The position numbers and the translations under genes were made by a program. Under the pieces are notes generated by a model. That model was not told the DNA's origin. It saw nothing but the letters and a program-made list of their open reading frames with translations, and made no database searches. A DNA stretch of 64,000 nucleotides. Source: an uncultured bacterium (GTDB lineage Bacteria > Edwardsbacteria > AC1 > EtOH8). Shown piece by piece: positions 54,175 to 61,668 of this stretch (its first letter is position 1; every line of letters begins with the position of its first letter). The stretch covers positions 1-64,000 of the forward strand of contig CALMGM010000005.1 of the NCBI GenBank assembly GCA_937863685.1. The letters are read 5' to 3'.

Positions 54175-55932
54175 CTATTTGTGACCCATGGCCTGCTTGG
54201 GGCACAGCGAAGCGCAGACCTCGCAGCCGATGCAGAATATGGGATCTATCTTCGATTTCTTTTTGACCTTATCGAATGATATGGCCGGGCAGCCCAGTTT
54301 CAGGCAGATCTTGCAACCGATGCATTTGTCTTCGTCCACTTTTAAGGCCGGCTTGAATTTCTTTTCGATCAGAATGCAGGGTGACTTGGCGATGATCACC
54401 GAGACACCCGGGTTATTGATCGCTTCTTTGATGGCCGCCTCGGTCTGCTTCAGGTCCAAGGGATCGATCAGCTGAACATGCTTCACTCCGCAGGACCTGA
54501 CCAGCGGCTCCAGTTCGATTATTGGCGCATCCTGCCCCTGCAGGGTCTTGCCGGTGCCGGGGTTCTCCTGGTGTCCGGTCATGGCGGTGATCCGGTTGTC
54601 CAGGATGATCGCCGTGCCTTTAGAATTGTTGTAGACCATGTCCACCAGCCCGGTGATTCCGGAATGAAAGAAAGTGGAGTCCCCGATAACCGCCACGGTC
54701 TTTTGTGCCATCTCCGGCCCCAGGGCCTTTTCCAGCCCCATGGCCGCGGTGACGCTGCCCCCCATACAGACCACGGTGTCCATGGCGTTGAGCGGGTCCA
54801 TCATGCCCAGGGTATAGCAGCCGATATCTCCGGTTACGGTAAGCTTAAGCTTGTTGAGGGCATAAAAGACTCCGCGATGCGGGCATCCCGGACACAGCAC
54901 CGGAGGGCGGGCCGGCAGTTCCAATGGTTTGTAGGGCGATTCTTTCTGCAGGCCGAATGCCTTGGCCAACACTGTGGGATCAAGTTCTCCTACGATCGGA
55001 ATTTTAGTCTTTCCGGTGATCTCCTTCTCATAGGCGCATTTGCCTGAGACCTTATAACCAAGGGCTTTTATCTGTTCCTCCAGAAAAGTGTCGTTCTCTT
55101 CAATCACATATATCTCATCGGCCGAGTTGATGAATTCGGATATTTTTTTTCCCGGCAAAGGAAAAGTCAATGCCAACTTTAAGTATGAAGCGGTGGGGAA
55201 AATATCCTTGGCATACTGGTAGGAAATGCCGCTGGTGATGATCCCCAATTTCTGATCCCCTGGTTCGATCTTATTGTAGGAGAAGCTTTCGCCGTATTCG
55301 GCCAGCTTTTTCAGGCGCTCCTCCACCTTGACATGCATCTTTCGGGCATGGGCCGGAATGGTTATGTTCTTGGCCACGTCCTTGACATAGCCGGTGGGTT
55401 TGTGCTCCTTCCTTTCACCAGTCTCCACCACCCCTTTGGAATGGGATATGCGGGTGGTCAGCCGCAGCAACACCGGGGTGTCGAATTTCTCGGAGAGATC
55501 GAAAGCCAGCTTGGCCATCTCCAGGCATTCCTGGCTGTCCGACGGCTCCAGGCAGGGAATCTTGGCCATCTTGGCGTAATAGCGATTGTCCTGCTCGTTC
55601 TGAGACGAATGCATGCCCGGGTCATCAGCGCTGACCACCACGAACCCGCCCCTGGCCCCGATATAGGCCATGGAGAAAAGCGGATCTGCCGCCACGTTAA
55701 GGCCCACATGCTTCATGCAGGTCAGGGCCCTGGCCCCGGCGAAAGAAGCCCCGGCCGCCACTTCCAGCCCCACCTTTTCGTTAGTGGCCAGCTCGGCATA
55801 TATTTCCTTGTATTTTCCCAGATTTTCCAGGATCTCGGTGGATGGCGTGCCGGGATAGGCCGAGACCACATTTACCCCGGCCTCCCAAGCCCCCCTGGCC
55901 ACCGCCTCGTTTCCCGATAGAAACATTTTCAT
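54175..55932 (-). CDS. iorA: Indolepyruvate:ferredoxin oxidoreductase, alpha subunit
   Basis: A 585-residue subunit: N-terminal pyrimidine-binding domain (GVNVVSAYPGTPSTEI, NEKVGLEVAAGASFAGARA), TPP-binding domain (LCPGCPHRGVFYAL, GDIGCYTLG, GDSTFFHSGITGL) and two [4Fe-4S] ferredoxin motifs at the end (CIGCKICLKLGCP, CIGCEVCASLCP). The start at 55932 has GCGGAGA upstream and gives the family's usual N-terminus. Fourteen bases separate it from iorB. Confidence 0.96.
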   Translation of the reverse strand: MKMFLSGNEAVARGAWEAGVNVVSAYPGTPSTEILENLGKYKEIYAELATNEKVGLEVAAGASFAGARALTCMKHVGLNVAADPLFSMAYIGARGGFVVVSADDPGMHSSQNEQDNRYYAKMAKIPCLEPSDSQECLEMAKLAFDLSEKFDTPVLLRLTTRISHSKGVVETGERKEHKPTGYVKDVAKNITIPAHARKMHVKVEERLKKLAEYGESFSYNKIEPGDQKLGIITSGISYQYAKDIFPTASYLKLALTFPLPGKKISEFINSADEIYVIEENDTFLEEQIKALGYKVSGKCAYEKEITGKTKIPIVGELDPTVLAKAFGLQKESPYKPLELPARPPVLCPGCPHRGVFYALNKLKLTVTGDIGCYTLGMMDPLNAMDTVVCMGGSVTAAMGLEKALGPEMAQKTVAVIGDSTFFHSGITGLVDMVYNNSKGTAIILDNRITAMTGHQENPGTGKTLQGQDAPIIELEPLVRSCGVKHVQLIDPLDLKQTEAAIKEAINNPGVSVIIAKSPCILIEKKFKPALKVDEDKCIGCKICLKLGCPAISFDKVKKKSKIDPIFCIGCEVCASLCPKQAMGHK

Positions 55933-55970
55933 AAAAGTCTCCGCAATGCTAAATGAATTTGATTTAACTA

Positions 55971-55998
55971 CGCAGCCCAGGCTAAAGCCTGGGCTGCT
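55971..55998. repeat. GCAGCCCAGGC-TAAA-GCCTGGGCTGC inverted repeat
   Basis: Perfect 11-base arms around TAAA, in the short rocD-iorA gap. Without a T-run it is a poor terminator; elements with GGCTAAAGCC-type centres are often dispersed palindromes. A coupled role as partial attenuator is possible. Confidence 0.55.
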
Positions 55999-56005
55999 TC
56001 GAATA

Positions 56006-57208
56006 TCAGCCTTCCAAAGCTTTGGCAATAACCTTAACCGCCCAGTCCACTTCCTTTTTGGTTATCACCAGCGGCGGGGCAAAGCGGATGGTCTGCTCGT
56101 GGGTATCCTTGGCCAGCATCCCCATCTCCTTCATTTTCAGGCAGTAGGGCCTGGCTTTCCCGGCCGAGGTATGGAGCTCCATGCCGGTCAGCAATCCTTT
56201 GCCTCTGATATCCTTGATCTTTTTGGTCTTGATCTTGGCCAGTTGGGAGCGGAAGTAATCGCCCAATTGTTGCGATCTTATATCCAGCTTCTCTTTGGCC
56301 AGGACGTCCAGGGCCGCAGTGCCGACGGCGCAGGCCAGCGGATTGCCTCCGAAGGTGCTGCCATGCTGGCCGGGCTTGATGACCTTCATGATGCTCCAGG
56401 AGCTTAGAATGGCTGAGACCGGGTACACTCCCCCGCCCAGGGCCTTGCCCACGATCATGATATCAGGCTTGGCGTTCTCATGCTGCCAGCAGAACCACTT
56501 CCCGGTGCGGCAGAAGCCGGTCTGGACCTCATCGGCAATGAATAAAACATTGTGCTTTTTACAGATCTGCTTGACCTTTGTCAGATAACCCTTGGTTGGG
56601 ACTTTGACCCCGGCCTCTCCTTGGATGGGTTCGACCAAAAAGCCCACGGTGTTCTTGGTGATGGCCTTTTCCAGCGCCTTGGTGTCGTTGTAGGGTATGA
56701 CCTTGAATCCCGGGGTGGCCGGACCGAATCCAGTATAGGCGTCGGGATCGGTGGAAAAGCCGACGATGGTGGTGGTCCGGCCGTGGAAATTCTCGGCGCA
56801 GACGATGATCTCGGCCTTGTTCTTGGGCACCCTTTTGACCTCGTAACCCCATTTGCGGGCCAGTTTGATGGATGTCTCCACCGCCTCTGCCCCGGTATTC
56901 ATCGGCAGAGCCACCTCCATCTGCGAGACTTTGCAGAGCTTCTGCAGGAAAGGTCCCAGTTTGTCATTATGGAAAGCCCGGCTGGTAAGGGTCACCCTTT
57001 CCAACTGGTCTTTTAGGGCCTTCAGTACCGCCGGATGTCGGTGCCCCTGATTGACCGCCGAGTAGGCTGAAAGCATATCCAGATATTTTTTGCCCTCCAC
57101 ATCCCACACCCAGATGCCCTTGGCTTTGGATATCACCACCGGCAGTGGATGGTAGTTGTGGGCCCCGTATTTCTCGGTGATCCTGATCAGCTCTTTGCTG
57201 CTGGCCAT
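56006..57208 (-). CDS. rocD: Ornithine aminotransferase
   Basis: A 400-residue class III PLP aminotransferase: KYGAHNYHPLPVVISKAKG at the N-terminus, MNTGAEAVETSIKLARKWGY near 105, NFHGRTTTIVGFSTD near 140, the DEVQTGFCRTG loop near 220 and the PLP-Lys in VGKALGGGVYPVSAIL near 250. This is the closest match for ornithine delta-aminotransferase, making glutamate semialdehyde. An AGGAGAAAG ribosome site precedes the ATG. Followed by iorA. Confidence 0.93.
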   Translation of the reverse strand: MASSKELIRITEKYGAHNYHPLPVVISKAKGIWVWDVEGKKYLDMLSAYSAVNQGHRHPAVLKALKDQLERVTLTSRAFHNDKLGPFLQKLCKVSQMEVALPMNTGAEAVETSIKLARKWGYEVKRVPKNKAEIIVCAENFHGRTTTIVGFSTDPDAYTGFGPATPGFKVIPYNDTKALEKAITKNTVGFLVEPIQGEAGVKVPTKGYLTKVKQICKKHNVLFIADEVQTGFCRTGKWFCWQHENAKPDIMIVGKALGGGVYPVSAILSSWSIMKVIKPGQHGSTFGGNPLACAVGTAALDVLAKEKLDIRSQQLGDYFRSQLAKIKTKKIKDIRGKGLLTGMELHTSAGKARPYCLKMKEMGMLAKDTHEQTIRFAPPLVITKKEVDWAVKVIAKALEG

Positions 57209-57289
57209 TTCTTTCTCCTGTAATAGATATTTTTTATTGATTATTGATTGATTTTATAATTAGGTGGATGCTTCTATGGGGCCAAATTA

Positions 57290-57332
57290 AAACGAAAGGC
57301 AGAGTCCATTTGTATTATAACGGCACTCTGCC
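57290..57332 (-). terminator. Probable partial terminator behind the class III aminotransferase
   Basis: GGCAGAGT and ACTCTGCC pair across a 19-base loop, and TTTCGTTTTAATTT follows on the minus strand. It could reduce read-through to rocD. Confidence 0.55.
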
Positions 57333-57363
57333 CCCAAGGTTTAATGATTTGTTGTATCGGCCG

Positions 57364-58704
57364 TTATTTTTTCTTGGCGACCTTTTTCAGCACTTGGTCC
57401 AGAATGTCCAGCCCGACCTTGGCTTCTTCCTTGGTGATGATCAACGGCGGACAGATGCGCAAAGTGTTGGTGCCACAACCCAGCATCAGCAGGCCGCGCT
57501 TGAAGGCCTCCTGGACCACCGCCTCCATCAGGTTGTGGTCCTTCTCCCGGGTCTTGCGGTTCTTGACCAACTCCACCCCGATCATCAGTCCCTTGCCGCG
57601 GATGTCGCCGATGACCGGATGCTTTTTCTGCATCTTCCTCAACTCGGCCATCATGTAGTTGCCCACCACGGCAGAATTCTTCATCAGGTCCTTTTTGATC
57701 ACCTCATAGGTGGCGATGCCGGCCGCACAGCATACCGGGTTGCCGCTGAAAGTGTTGCCGTGGGAGCCCGGTTTCCAGCTCATGACCTTGGATGACGCTA
57801 TGATGGCACCCATCGGCATGCCGGAGGCGATGCCCTTGGCCATGGTGATGATGTCGGGTTTTACTCCAAAATGTTCCATGGCGAACCACTTGCCGGTCCG
57901 GCCCATGCCCGACTGGATCTCGTCGGAGATCAGCAGCATGCCGTGTTTATCGGCCAGCTTTCGCAGGGCCACCACCGCCTCTTTGGGTGGCACCACATAT
58001 CCGCCCTCGCCCTGTATGGGCTCGAACACTATGGCCGCCACTTCCTCGGGAGGAAGAATGGTCTTGAGCACTACGTCTTCGATGTATTTGATGCACTCCA
58101 GCTTGCAGCCGGGATAGGTCTTGTTGAAGACACAGTGGTAGCAGTTGGGGTACGGCACATGGGTCACGCCCGGCATGGTGGGAAAGAAGCCTTTCTTCTG
58201 GGTGGTCTTGGAACCAGTGCAGGACACCGCCCCCAGGGTCCGGCCGTGAAAGGCCCCGATGAATGCTATGAACTGGGGACGCTTGGTGTAATAACGGGCC
58301 AGCTTAAGGGCGCCCTCGACTGCTTCGGCTCCCGAATTGCAGAAGAAAACCCGGTTATCCTTTCCGGTGGGGGACACGGCATTCAGCCTTTCGGCCAATT
58401 CAACTTCCGGAGAGTAATAGAAATCGGTTCCCGAATAATGCAAGAATTTGTTGGCCTGTTCGGTGATGGCCTTCACCACCTGGGGATGGCAGTGCCCGGT
58501 GGAATTGACGGCTATGCCGGCGCAGAAATCCAGCAGCACATTGCCGTCCACGTCGGTCATCCAGACGCCCTGGGCCTTTTCGATGACCGCCGGATAGGAG
58601 CGGGTGTATGAGGGAGACAATGATTTATGGTCGCGCTCCACGATGGCCCTGGCCTTGGGCCCTGGAAAGGCGCCCCTTAAGATCGGTTTTTTCAACACTT
58701 TCAT
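57364..58704 (-). CDS. Class III aminotransferase (acetylornithine/4-aminobutyrate-type)
   Basis: A 446-residue PLP aminotransferase: DGNVLLDFCAGIAVNSTGHC near residue 55, FCNSGAEAVEGALKLAR near 120, AFHGRTLGAVSCTGSKTTQK near 150, DEIQSGMGRTGKWFAMEHFG near 260 and the PLP-Lys in TMAKGIASGMPMGAII near 285. Such enzymes, also common in Thermococcales, act as ornithine, GABA or broad amino-acid aminotransferases or racemases; the substrate is open. It heads the run with rocD and iorAB, suggesting amino-acid breakdown through 2-oxoacids. Confidence 0.88.
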   Translation of the reverse strand: MKVLKKPILRGAFPGPKARAIVERDHKSLSPSYTRSYPAVIEKAQGVWMTDVDGNVLLDFCAGIAVNSTGHCHPQVVKAITEQANKFLHYSGTDFYYSPEVELAERLNAVSPTGKDNRVFFCNSGAEAVEGALKLARYYTKRPQFIAFIGAFHGRTLGAVSCTGSKTTQKKGFFPTMPGVTHVPYPNCYHCVFNKTYPGCKLECIKYIEDVVLKTILPPEEVAAIVFEPIQGEGGYVVPPKEAVVALRKLADKHGMLLISDEIQSGMGRTGKWFAMEHFGVKPDIITMAKGIASGMPMGAIIASSKVMSWKPGSHGNTFSGNPVCCAAGIATYEVIKKDLMKNSAVVGNYMMAELRKMQKKHPVIGDIRGKGLMIGVELVKNRKTREKDHNLMEAVVQEAFKRGLLMLGCGTNTLRICPPLIITKEEAKVGLDILDQVLKKVAKKK

Positions 58705-58754
58705 GGAAGAATCCCTTCTATATGGTATTATAAATGTACTTGCTAAAGCATTAT

Positions 58755-58783
58755 ATTTTAACAGAATTATCGTTTAGTGTCAA
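58755..58783 (-). promoter_or_regulatory. Promoter of the aminotransferase-iorAB run
   Basis: On the minus strand TTGACA (58783-58778) and TAAAAT (58760-58755) are spaced by 17 bases, about 50 bases before the ATG at 58704. Confidence 0.72.
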
Positions 58784-58829
58784 CCCACTAGATTTGACAT
58801 CCTAATTGGCCTCGGTATGATTTTCCCAA

Positions 58830-58858
58830 TTGACAAGTGCCTTGATTTGATATATAAT
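58830..58858 (+). promoter_or_regulatory. Promoter of tRNA-Gln
   Basis: TTGACA (58830-58835) and TATAAT (58853-58858) are perfect hexamers with a 17-base spacer, 24 bases before the tRNA. The stop codon of the antisense recombinase overlaps the -10 box. Confidence 0.8.
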
Positions 58859-60405
58859 TACAAACCTTGATCTTTTTGAAATTGGGGGATCGTCCAACGG
58901 CAGGACACATGGCTCTGGACCATGGTATCGGGGTTCGAATCCCTGTCCCCCAGCCACTTAGAACGGGTAGGCCCTTTAGCGAAAAAGCTAAAGGGCTTTT
59001 TGTATGTGGGACAAAGGGTTGCGTTAAGGAGAGTGTAGTTCGAAGCTATCAAGCCAGCCAGCTTTGCCTGTTCTGAGGGGTTCCCTTTCAAGTATAATTT
59101 TGGCAACACTTTAGCGAGTTCGAAGGTTCTGCTGAGTATTTCCGGGCCGTTTTTATTAACCTCCGAGGTTGAGTCCAATTGCTGTTTGAGCTCGACAATC
59201 TGGTTTTTATATTCTTTTTCTTTGCGTTTAAAATCATCCTCATCAATTTCTTTGTCGAACTTAGCATCTATAAGTTTATCCAGCCGCCGCTGCATCCGTT
59301 CTAATTCCCTCTTATTGGCTTCTTTTTTGGTCTCAATAAAATTTTCTTTTTTATTGAGACTTTCGTCCAGGGCTTTTGATAGCAAAGACTGGACATCCTC
59401 CGGTATCTGAATTCTGCTTATTGACTCAAACAACTGCTTGGCCACGTAATCTTCTGTCAGATAGTGCTGCCCCTTATGCCTTCCCTTGGAGAAAGTGCAG
59501 TGGTAGTATATGTGTTTGTTTTTCTTTATTTCTGCAATCACCTTGCTCCCACAGACCCCGCAAGTCATCAGGTTAGTAAAGGCAAAATTTTTCCTCTGAA
59601 TCGAATAATGATTTTTACCCTGCAACACTTCCAGTGCTTTGTCAAAAAGCTCCTTGCTGATTAGCGGCGTATGCTGTCCCATATATTTTTTCCCGCCCCA
59701 GGTGAAGACGCCATAGTAAACTGTATTGTGCAGCATACGGTGGATAGAACTCTTGTCAACCATTCGGTTGCCCCGGCTTCGGAACCCTTCCTTGTAAAGC
59801 GTCTGGGAAACCATTTTAATTGAGTTTGTCCCCGAGGCTACCATTTCAAATGCCCGCCTTACATAGGGAGCGAGGTCATGGTCTATTTCTATGGTCTTAA
59901 GTTTTAGGTTGTTGACATAGCCGATAGGGGCATAGGATGGATACAAGCCCTGCTCCGCCTTTTCTGCCTGACCAATGCTGGCTCTTTTGGAGGTTTCATT
60001 TGACGACTTTTTGGCCACGGCGACTTCTATGTCCAGCATAAAGAAATCATCGGAGCCGGAATCTTTGTTTATTAATTTATTCGACCGGGAGAAATGGATT
60101 GTCTTGCCATAGAATTTAATCAGGTCGTTCACCTTCATTTTATCCAAATCGTTCCGTGTCATCCTGTCGGCAATGTCAAATATAATATGCTCAATCTCCG
60201 GGTGCTTTTTAGCATAGTCAATCATCAGGTTGAAAGAAGTCCGAGAGACGCTCCAGGCTGACTCGGACACCTTCCATCTTTTGACTATTTCCAAACCCTT
60301 CCTCTTAGCGTATTCAAGCCCCAGCTTCTCCTGGGCATCCAAAGAGAAACCTTCCAGTTCCTGCTCTTTGGTGGAAACTCTGACGTATAGGAGAGCTTTG
60401 TTCAT
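58858..60405 (-). CDS. Large serine recombinase (integrase of the mobile element)
   Basis: A 515-residue serine integrase. The resolvase domain has the catalytic Ser in LLYVRVSTKEQE and DRMTRNDLD; a recombinase domain follows (about 165-265), then a zinc ribbon TCGVCGSKV ... YYHC, a long coiled coil (residues 345-415) and a C-terminal YKKPFSFF segment normal for the family. The last 30-odd residues come from the antisense strand of tRNA-Gln (GDRDSNPDTMVQSH), and the stop lies in the tRNA's -10 box. These integrases insert and excise DNA between short att sites without host help, with a directionality factor. It overlaps the XRE gene by 4 bases. Confidence 0.92.
   Translation of the reverse strand: MNKALLYVRVSTKEQELEGFSLDAQEKLGLEYAKRKGLEIVKRWKVSESAWSVSRTSFNLMIDYAKKHPEIEHIIFDIADRMTRNDLDKMKVNDLIKFYGKTIHFSRSNKLINKDSGSDDFFMLDIEVAVAKKSSNETSKRASIGQAEKAEQGLYPSYAPIGYVNNLKLKTIEIDHDLAPYVRRAFEMVASGTNSIKMVSQTLYKEGFRSRGNRMVDKSSIHRMLHNTVYYGVFTWGGKKYMGQHTPLISKELFDKALEVLQGKNHYSIQRKNFAFTNLMTCGVCGSKVIAEIKKNKHIYYHCTFSKGRHKGQHYLTEDYVAKQLFESISRIQIPEDVQSLLSKALDESLNKKENFIETKKEANKRELERMQRRLDKLIDAKFDKEIDEDDFKRKEKEYKNQIVELKQQLDSTSEVNKNGPEILSRTFELAKVLPKLYLKGNPSEQAKLAGLIASNYTLLNATLCPTYKKPFSFFAKGPTRSKWLGDRDSNPDTMVQSHVSCRWTIPQFQKDQGL
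58883..58956 (+). tRNA. tRNA-Gln (anticodon CUG), integration target
   Basis: Acceptor TGGGGGA pairs with TCCCCCA, the anticodon arm CATGG-CTCTGGA-CCATG gives CTG, the T loop is GTTCGAAT, and CCA is encoded. It is intact, and the recombinase gene reads antisense over its whole length. Confidence 0.95.
58930..58960. other. Inferred attachment site (left end of the element)
   Basis: The adjacent recombinase frame crosses the 3' half of an intact tRNA gene, which is the usual picture for an attL. The exact crossover cannot be read without the right end, which is outside the window. Confidence 0.4.
58971..59001 (+). terminator. Terminator behind tRNA-Gln
   Basis: GCCCTTTAGC and GCTAAAGGGC pair around GAAAAA, with T5 following on the plus strand. 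The antisense strand encodes the KPFSFFAKG part of the recombinase. If crossover is in the tRNA, this terminator is supplied by the element. Confidence 0.82.
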
Positions 60406-60596
60406 GCGTTCACCTTCTTGCTTTTCTGGGCCAGGAATTTCTCTATATGGTAGCGCTGGATTGGCCTGGGCATAGCTTTACCATTGAACCAGCGATTGAT
60501 GGTGGGGAAGGATACTTCCAGGAGCTGGGCCAACTGTTGCTGCGTGATTCTGTTTTCCAGCCTGTAATTATTGAGTTTTTCAATTAATTCGTCCAT
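60402..60596 (-). CDS. XRE-family helix-turn-helix regulator
   Basis: A 64-residue protein: helix-turn-helix of the Cro/CI type (RLENRITQQQLAQLLEVSFP, then TINRWFNGKAMPRP), and a short C-terminal helix. Its size fits a repressor, an excisionase or a recombination directionality factor. The predicted promoter places its 5' end at the ATG, leaving no leader, as with lambda cI from PRM. It overlaps the recombinase start by 4 bases, so it probably tunes the integrase. Confidence 0.85.
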   Translation of the reverse strand: MDELIEKLNNYRLENRITQQQLAQLLEVSFPTINRWFNGKAMPRPIQRYHIEKFLAQKSKKVNA

Positions 60597-60603
60597 ATGT
60601 CAT

Positions 60604-60632
60604 ATTATATCATTTTATAAAGTGTAATACAA
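60604..60632 (-). promoter_or_regulatory. Promoter of the XRE-recombinase operon, leaderless
   Basis: On the minus strand TTGTAT (60632-60627) and TATAAT (60609-60604) are spaced by 17 bases. The start is expected around 60597, one base before the ATG at 60596. Confidence 0.62.
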
Positions 60633-60645
60633 TAGGTATTAACAG

Positions 60646-60840
60646 CTAATTTGTGGCACTGCCAGGAATGTTGTATTTCCGGGCCAGATAAAAGCAATGC
60701 TCGTGGAGATTAACCATGTTGTCAATGCACTCCTCGGCATCAGCGTAGGTTAACTTCACCTTCGAATAGGGTTGCAAGACCAAGAGAGCCTGGTCTAACA
60801 ATTCTTGCGAATATTTATATGTCGACTGGATTGGGGGCAT
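60646..60840 (-). CDS. Small protein of unknown function
   Basis: A 64-residue protein, mostly helical with His/Cys-rich EECIDNMVNLHEHCFYLARK. No family recognised. A stop codon lies in frame just upstream, so the ATG at 60840 is the natural start, although without a ribosome site. Two direct repeats of GTTCTAAC lie immediately before it. It is between the XRE and 177-residue genes in the same direction. Confidence 0.55.
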   Translation of the reverse strand: MPPIQSTYKYSQELLDQALLVLQPYSKVKLTYADAEECIDNMVNLHEHCFYLARKYNIPGSATN

Positions 60841-60842
60841 AA

Positions 60843-60862
60843 GTTCTAACTAAGGTTCTAAC
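60843..60862. promoter_or_regulatory. Direct repeats GTTCTAAC, possible operator
   Basis: GTTCTAAC occurs at 60843-60850 and 60855-60862, 12 bases apart (about one helical turn), just upstream of the small gene. This could be a binding site for the nearby XRE protein; inferred only from position. Confidence 0.35.
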
Positions 60863-60941
60863 CTATTCGTTTATAAATTTAAATCAGGGGCAACTGGGCT
60901 CTGGGCCGGGCCGGTTCAATAGGTGCAATTGATTGCAGAAA

Positions 60942-61475
60942 TTACTCTGGGAGGTGAAGTTGCCGTGATTCACTGTCCCGGCCCCGTTCATCTTTTCCTC
61001 CAGTATAAGAAACTATTGCTTTTGTTCCAAGACCAATTCTCAACCCCTTAGTCTCTTCCTGCTTGCTGATGATATTCACCAAGGACAGCCCGAAGGTTGA
61101 AATAATATTTATCGTGGGACTGGAGTTCTCTTCCATCTTCCATTTCTTAGACAGCTCACTCCAGTTGTCAAAAATATATCCAATAATATTTATGGCCCTG
61201 TCCATCCCACCGACCTTCCCAGCAAATCTCTTAGCTATTGCCATTTCCTTCCGCTCCCATCCAGGGACTCTAATGTTATTTTCATTTGCCTTCTGTATAT
61301 AACAATTCCACAGGAGCCGGGAAGATATCTCATCATCTTTCTTCTCCAGCCAGCTTTTTTCCCTGACCTTCTTGTTTATCAACCTCTCGGCTTTTTTAAC
61401 CAGGGCTGCCCCATTATTTTCCCTTGCCCGCATCTCCAGGGTGCGGGTTTTATTATTGACCGGGGTTGTTGCCAT
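60942..61475 (-). CDS. Element protein of unknown function
   Basis: A 177-residue, highly charged protein: basic helical N-terminus (ALVKKAERLINKKVREKSWL), then KEMAIAKRFAGKVGGMDRAI and a hydrophobic INIIGYIFDNW segment. I recognise no family; its position between the origin-like region and the regulator suggests a replication or loading role (inference). A strong AGGAGGAG ribosome site precedes the ATG at 61475. Confidence 0.6.
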   Translation of the reverse strand: MATTPVNNKTRTLEMRARENNGAALVKKAERLINKKVREKSWLEKKDDEISSRLLWNCYIQKANENNIRVPGWERKEMAIAKRFAGKVGGMDRAINIIGYIFDNWSELSKKWKMEENSSPTINIISTFGLSLVNIISKQEETKGLRIGLGTKAIVSYTGGKDERGRDSESRQLHLPE

Positions 61476-61559
61476 AGTCTTTTCTCCTCCTCCTGGTGGT
61501 GGTTGGTGGTAATCGTCCTTCCTGGGATTGTTATCGTATTTTAAAGCCGAAGCAATCTG

Positions 61560-61589
61560 AGTCGACTTTCGCTTTAGCGAAAGTCGACT
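61560..61589. repeat. 30-bp palindrome in the origin region
   Basis: Arms GTCGACTTTCGCT and AGCGAAAGTCGAC surround TT, extended by one A-T pair. The stem-loop lies immediately beside three AT-rich 13-mers. Confidence 0.85.
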
Positions 61590-61593
61590 ACTT

Positions 61594-61632
61594 TACCGTT
61601 TTCTATTACCGTTTTCTATTACCGTTTTCTAT
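61594..61632. repeat. Three exact AT-rich 13-mers (unwinding-type repeats)
   Basis: TACCGTTTTCTAT occurs three times head to tail (61594, 61607, 61620), followed by a diverged TAATTATTTATCTAT. This resembles the AT-rich 13-mers at which replication origins open. Confidence 0.8.
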
Positions 61633-61668
61633 TAATTATTTATCTATTAGAGGGATTTTTACATTGGT

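Noticed and set aside
57871-58611. Plus-strand 246-residue frame opposite the class III aminotransferase
   Set aside because: No ribosome site or family; the minus-strand enzyme is complete with PLP-Lys and promoter.
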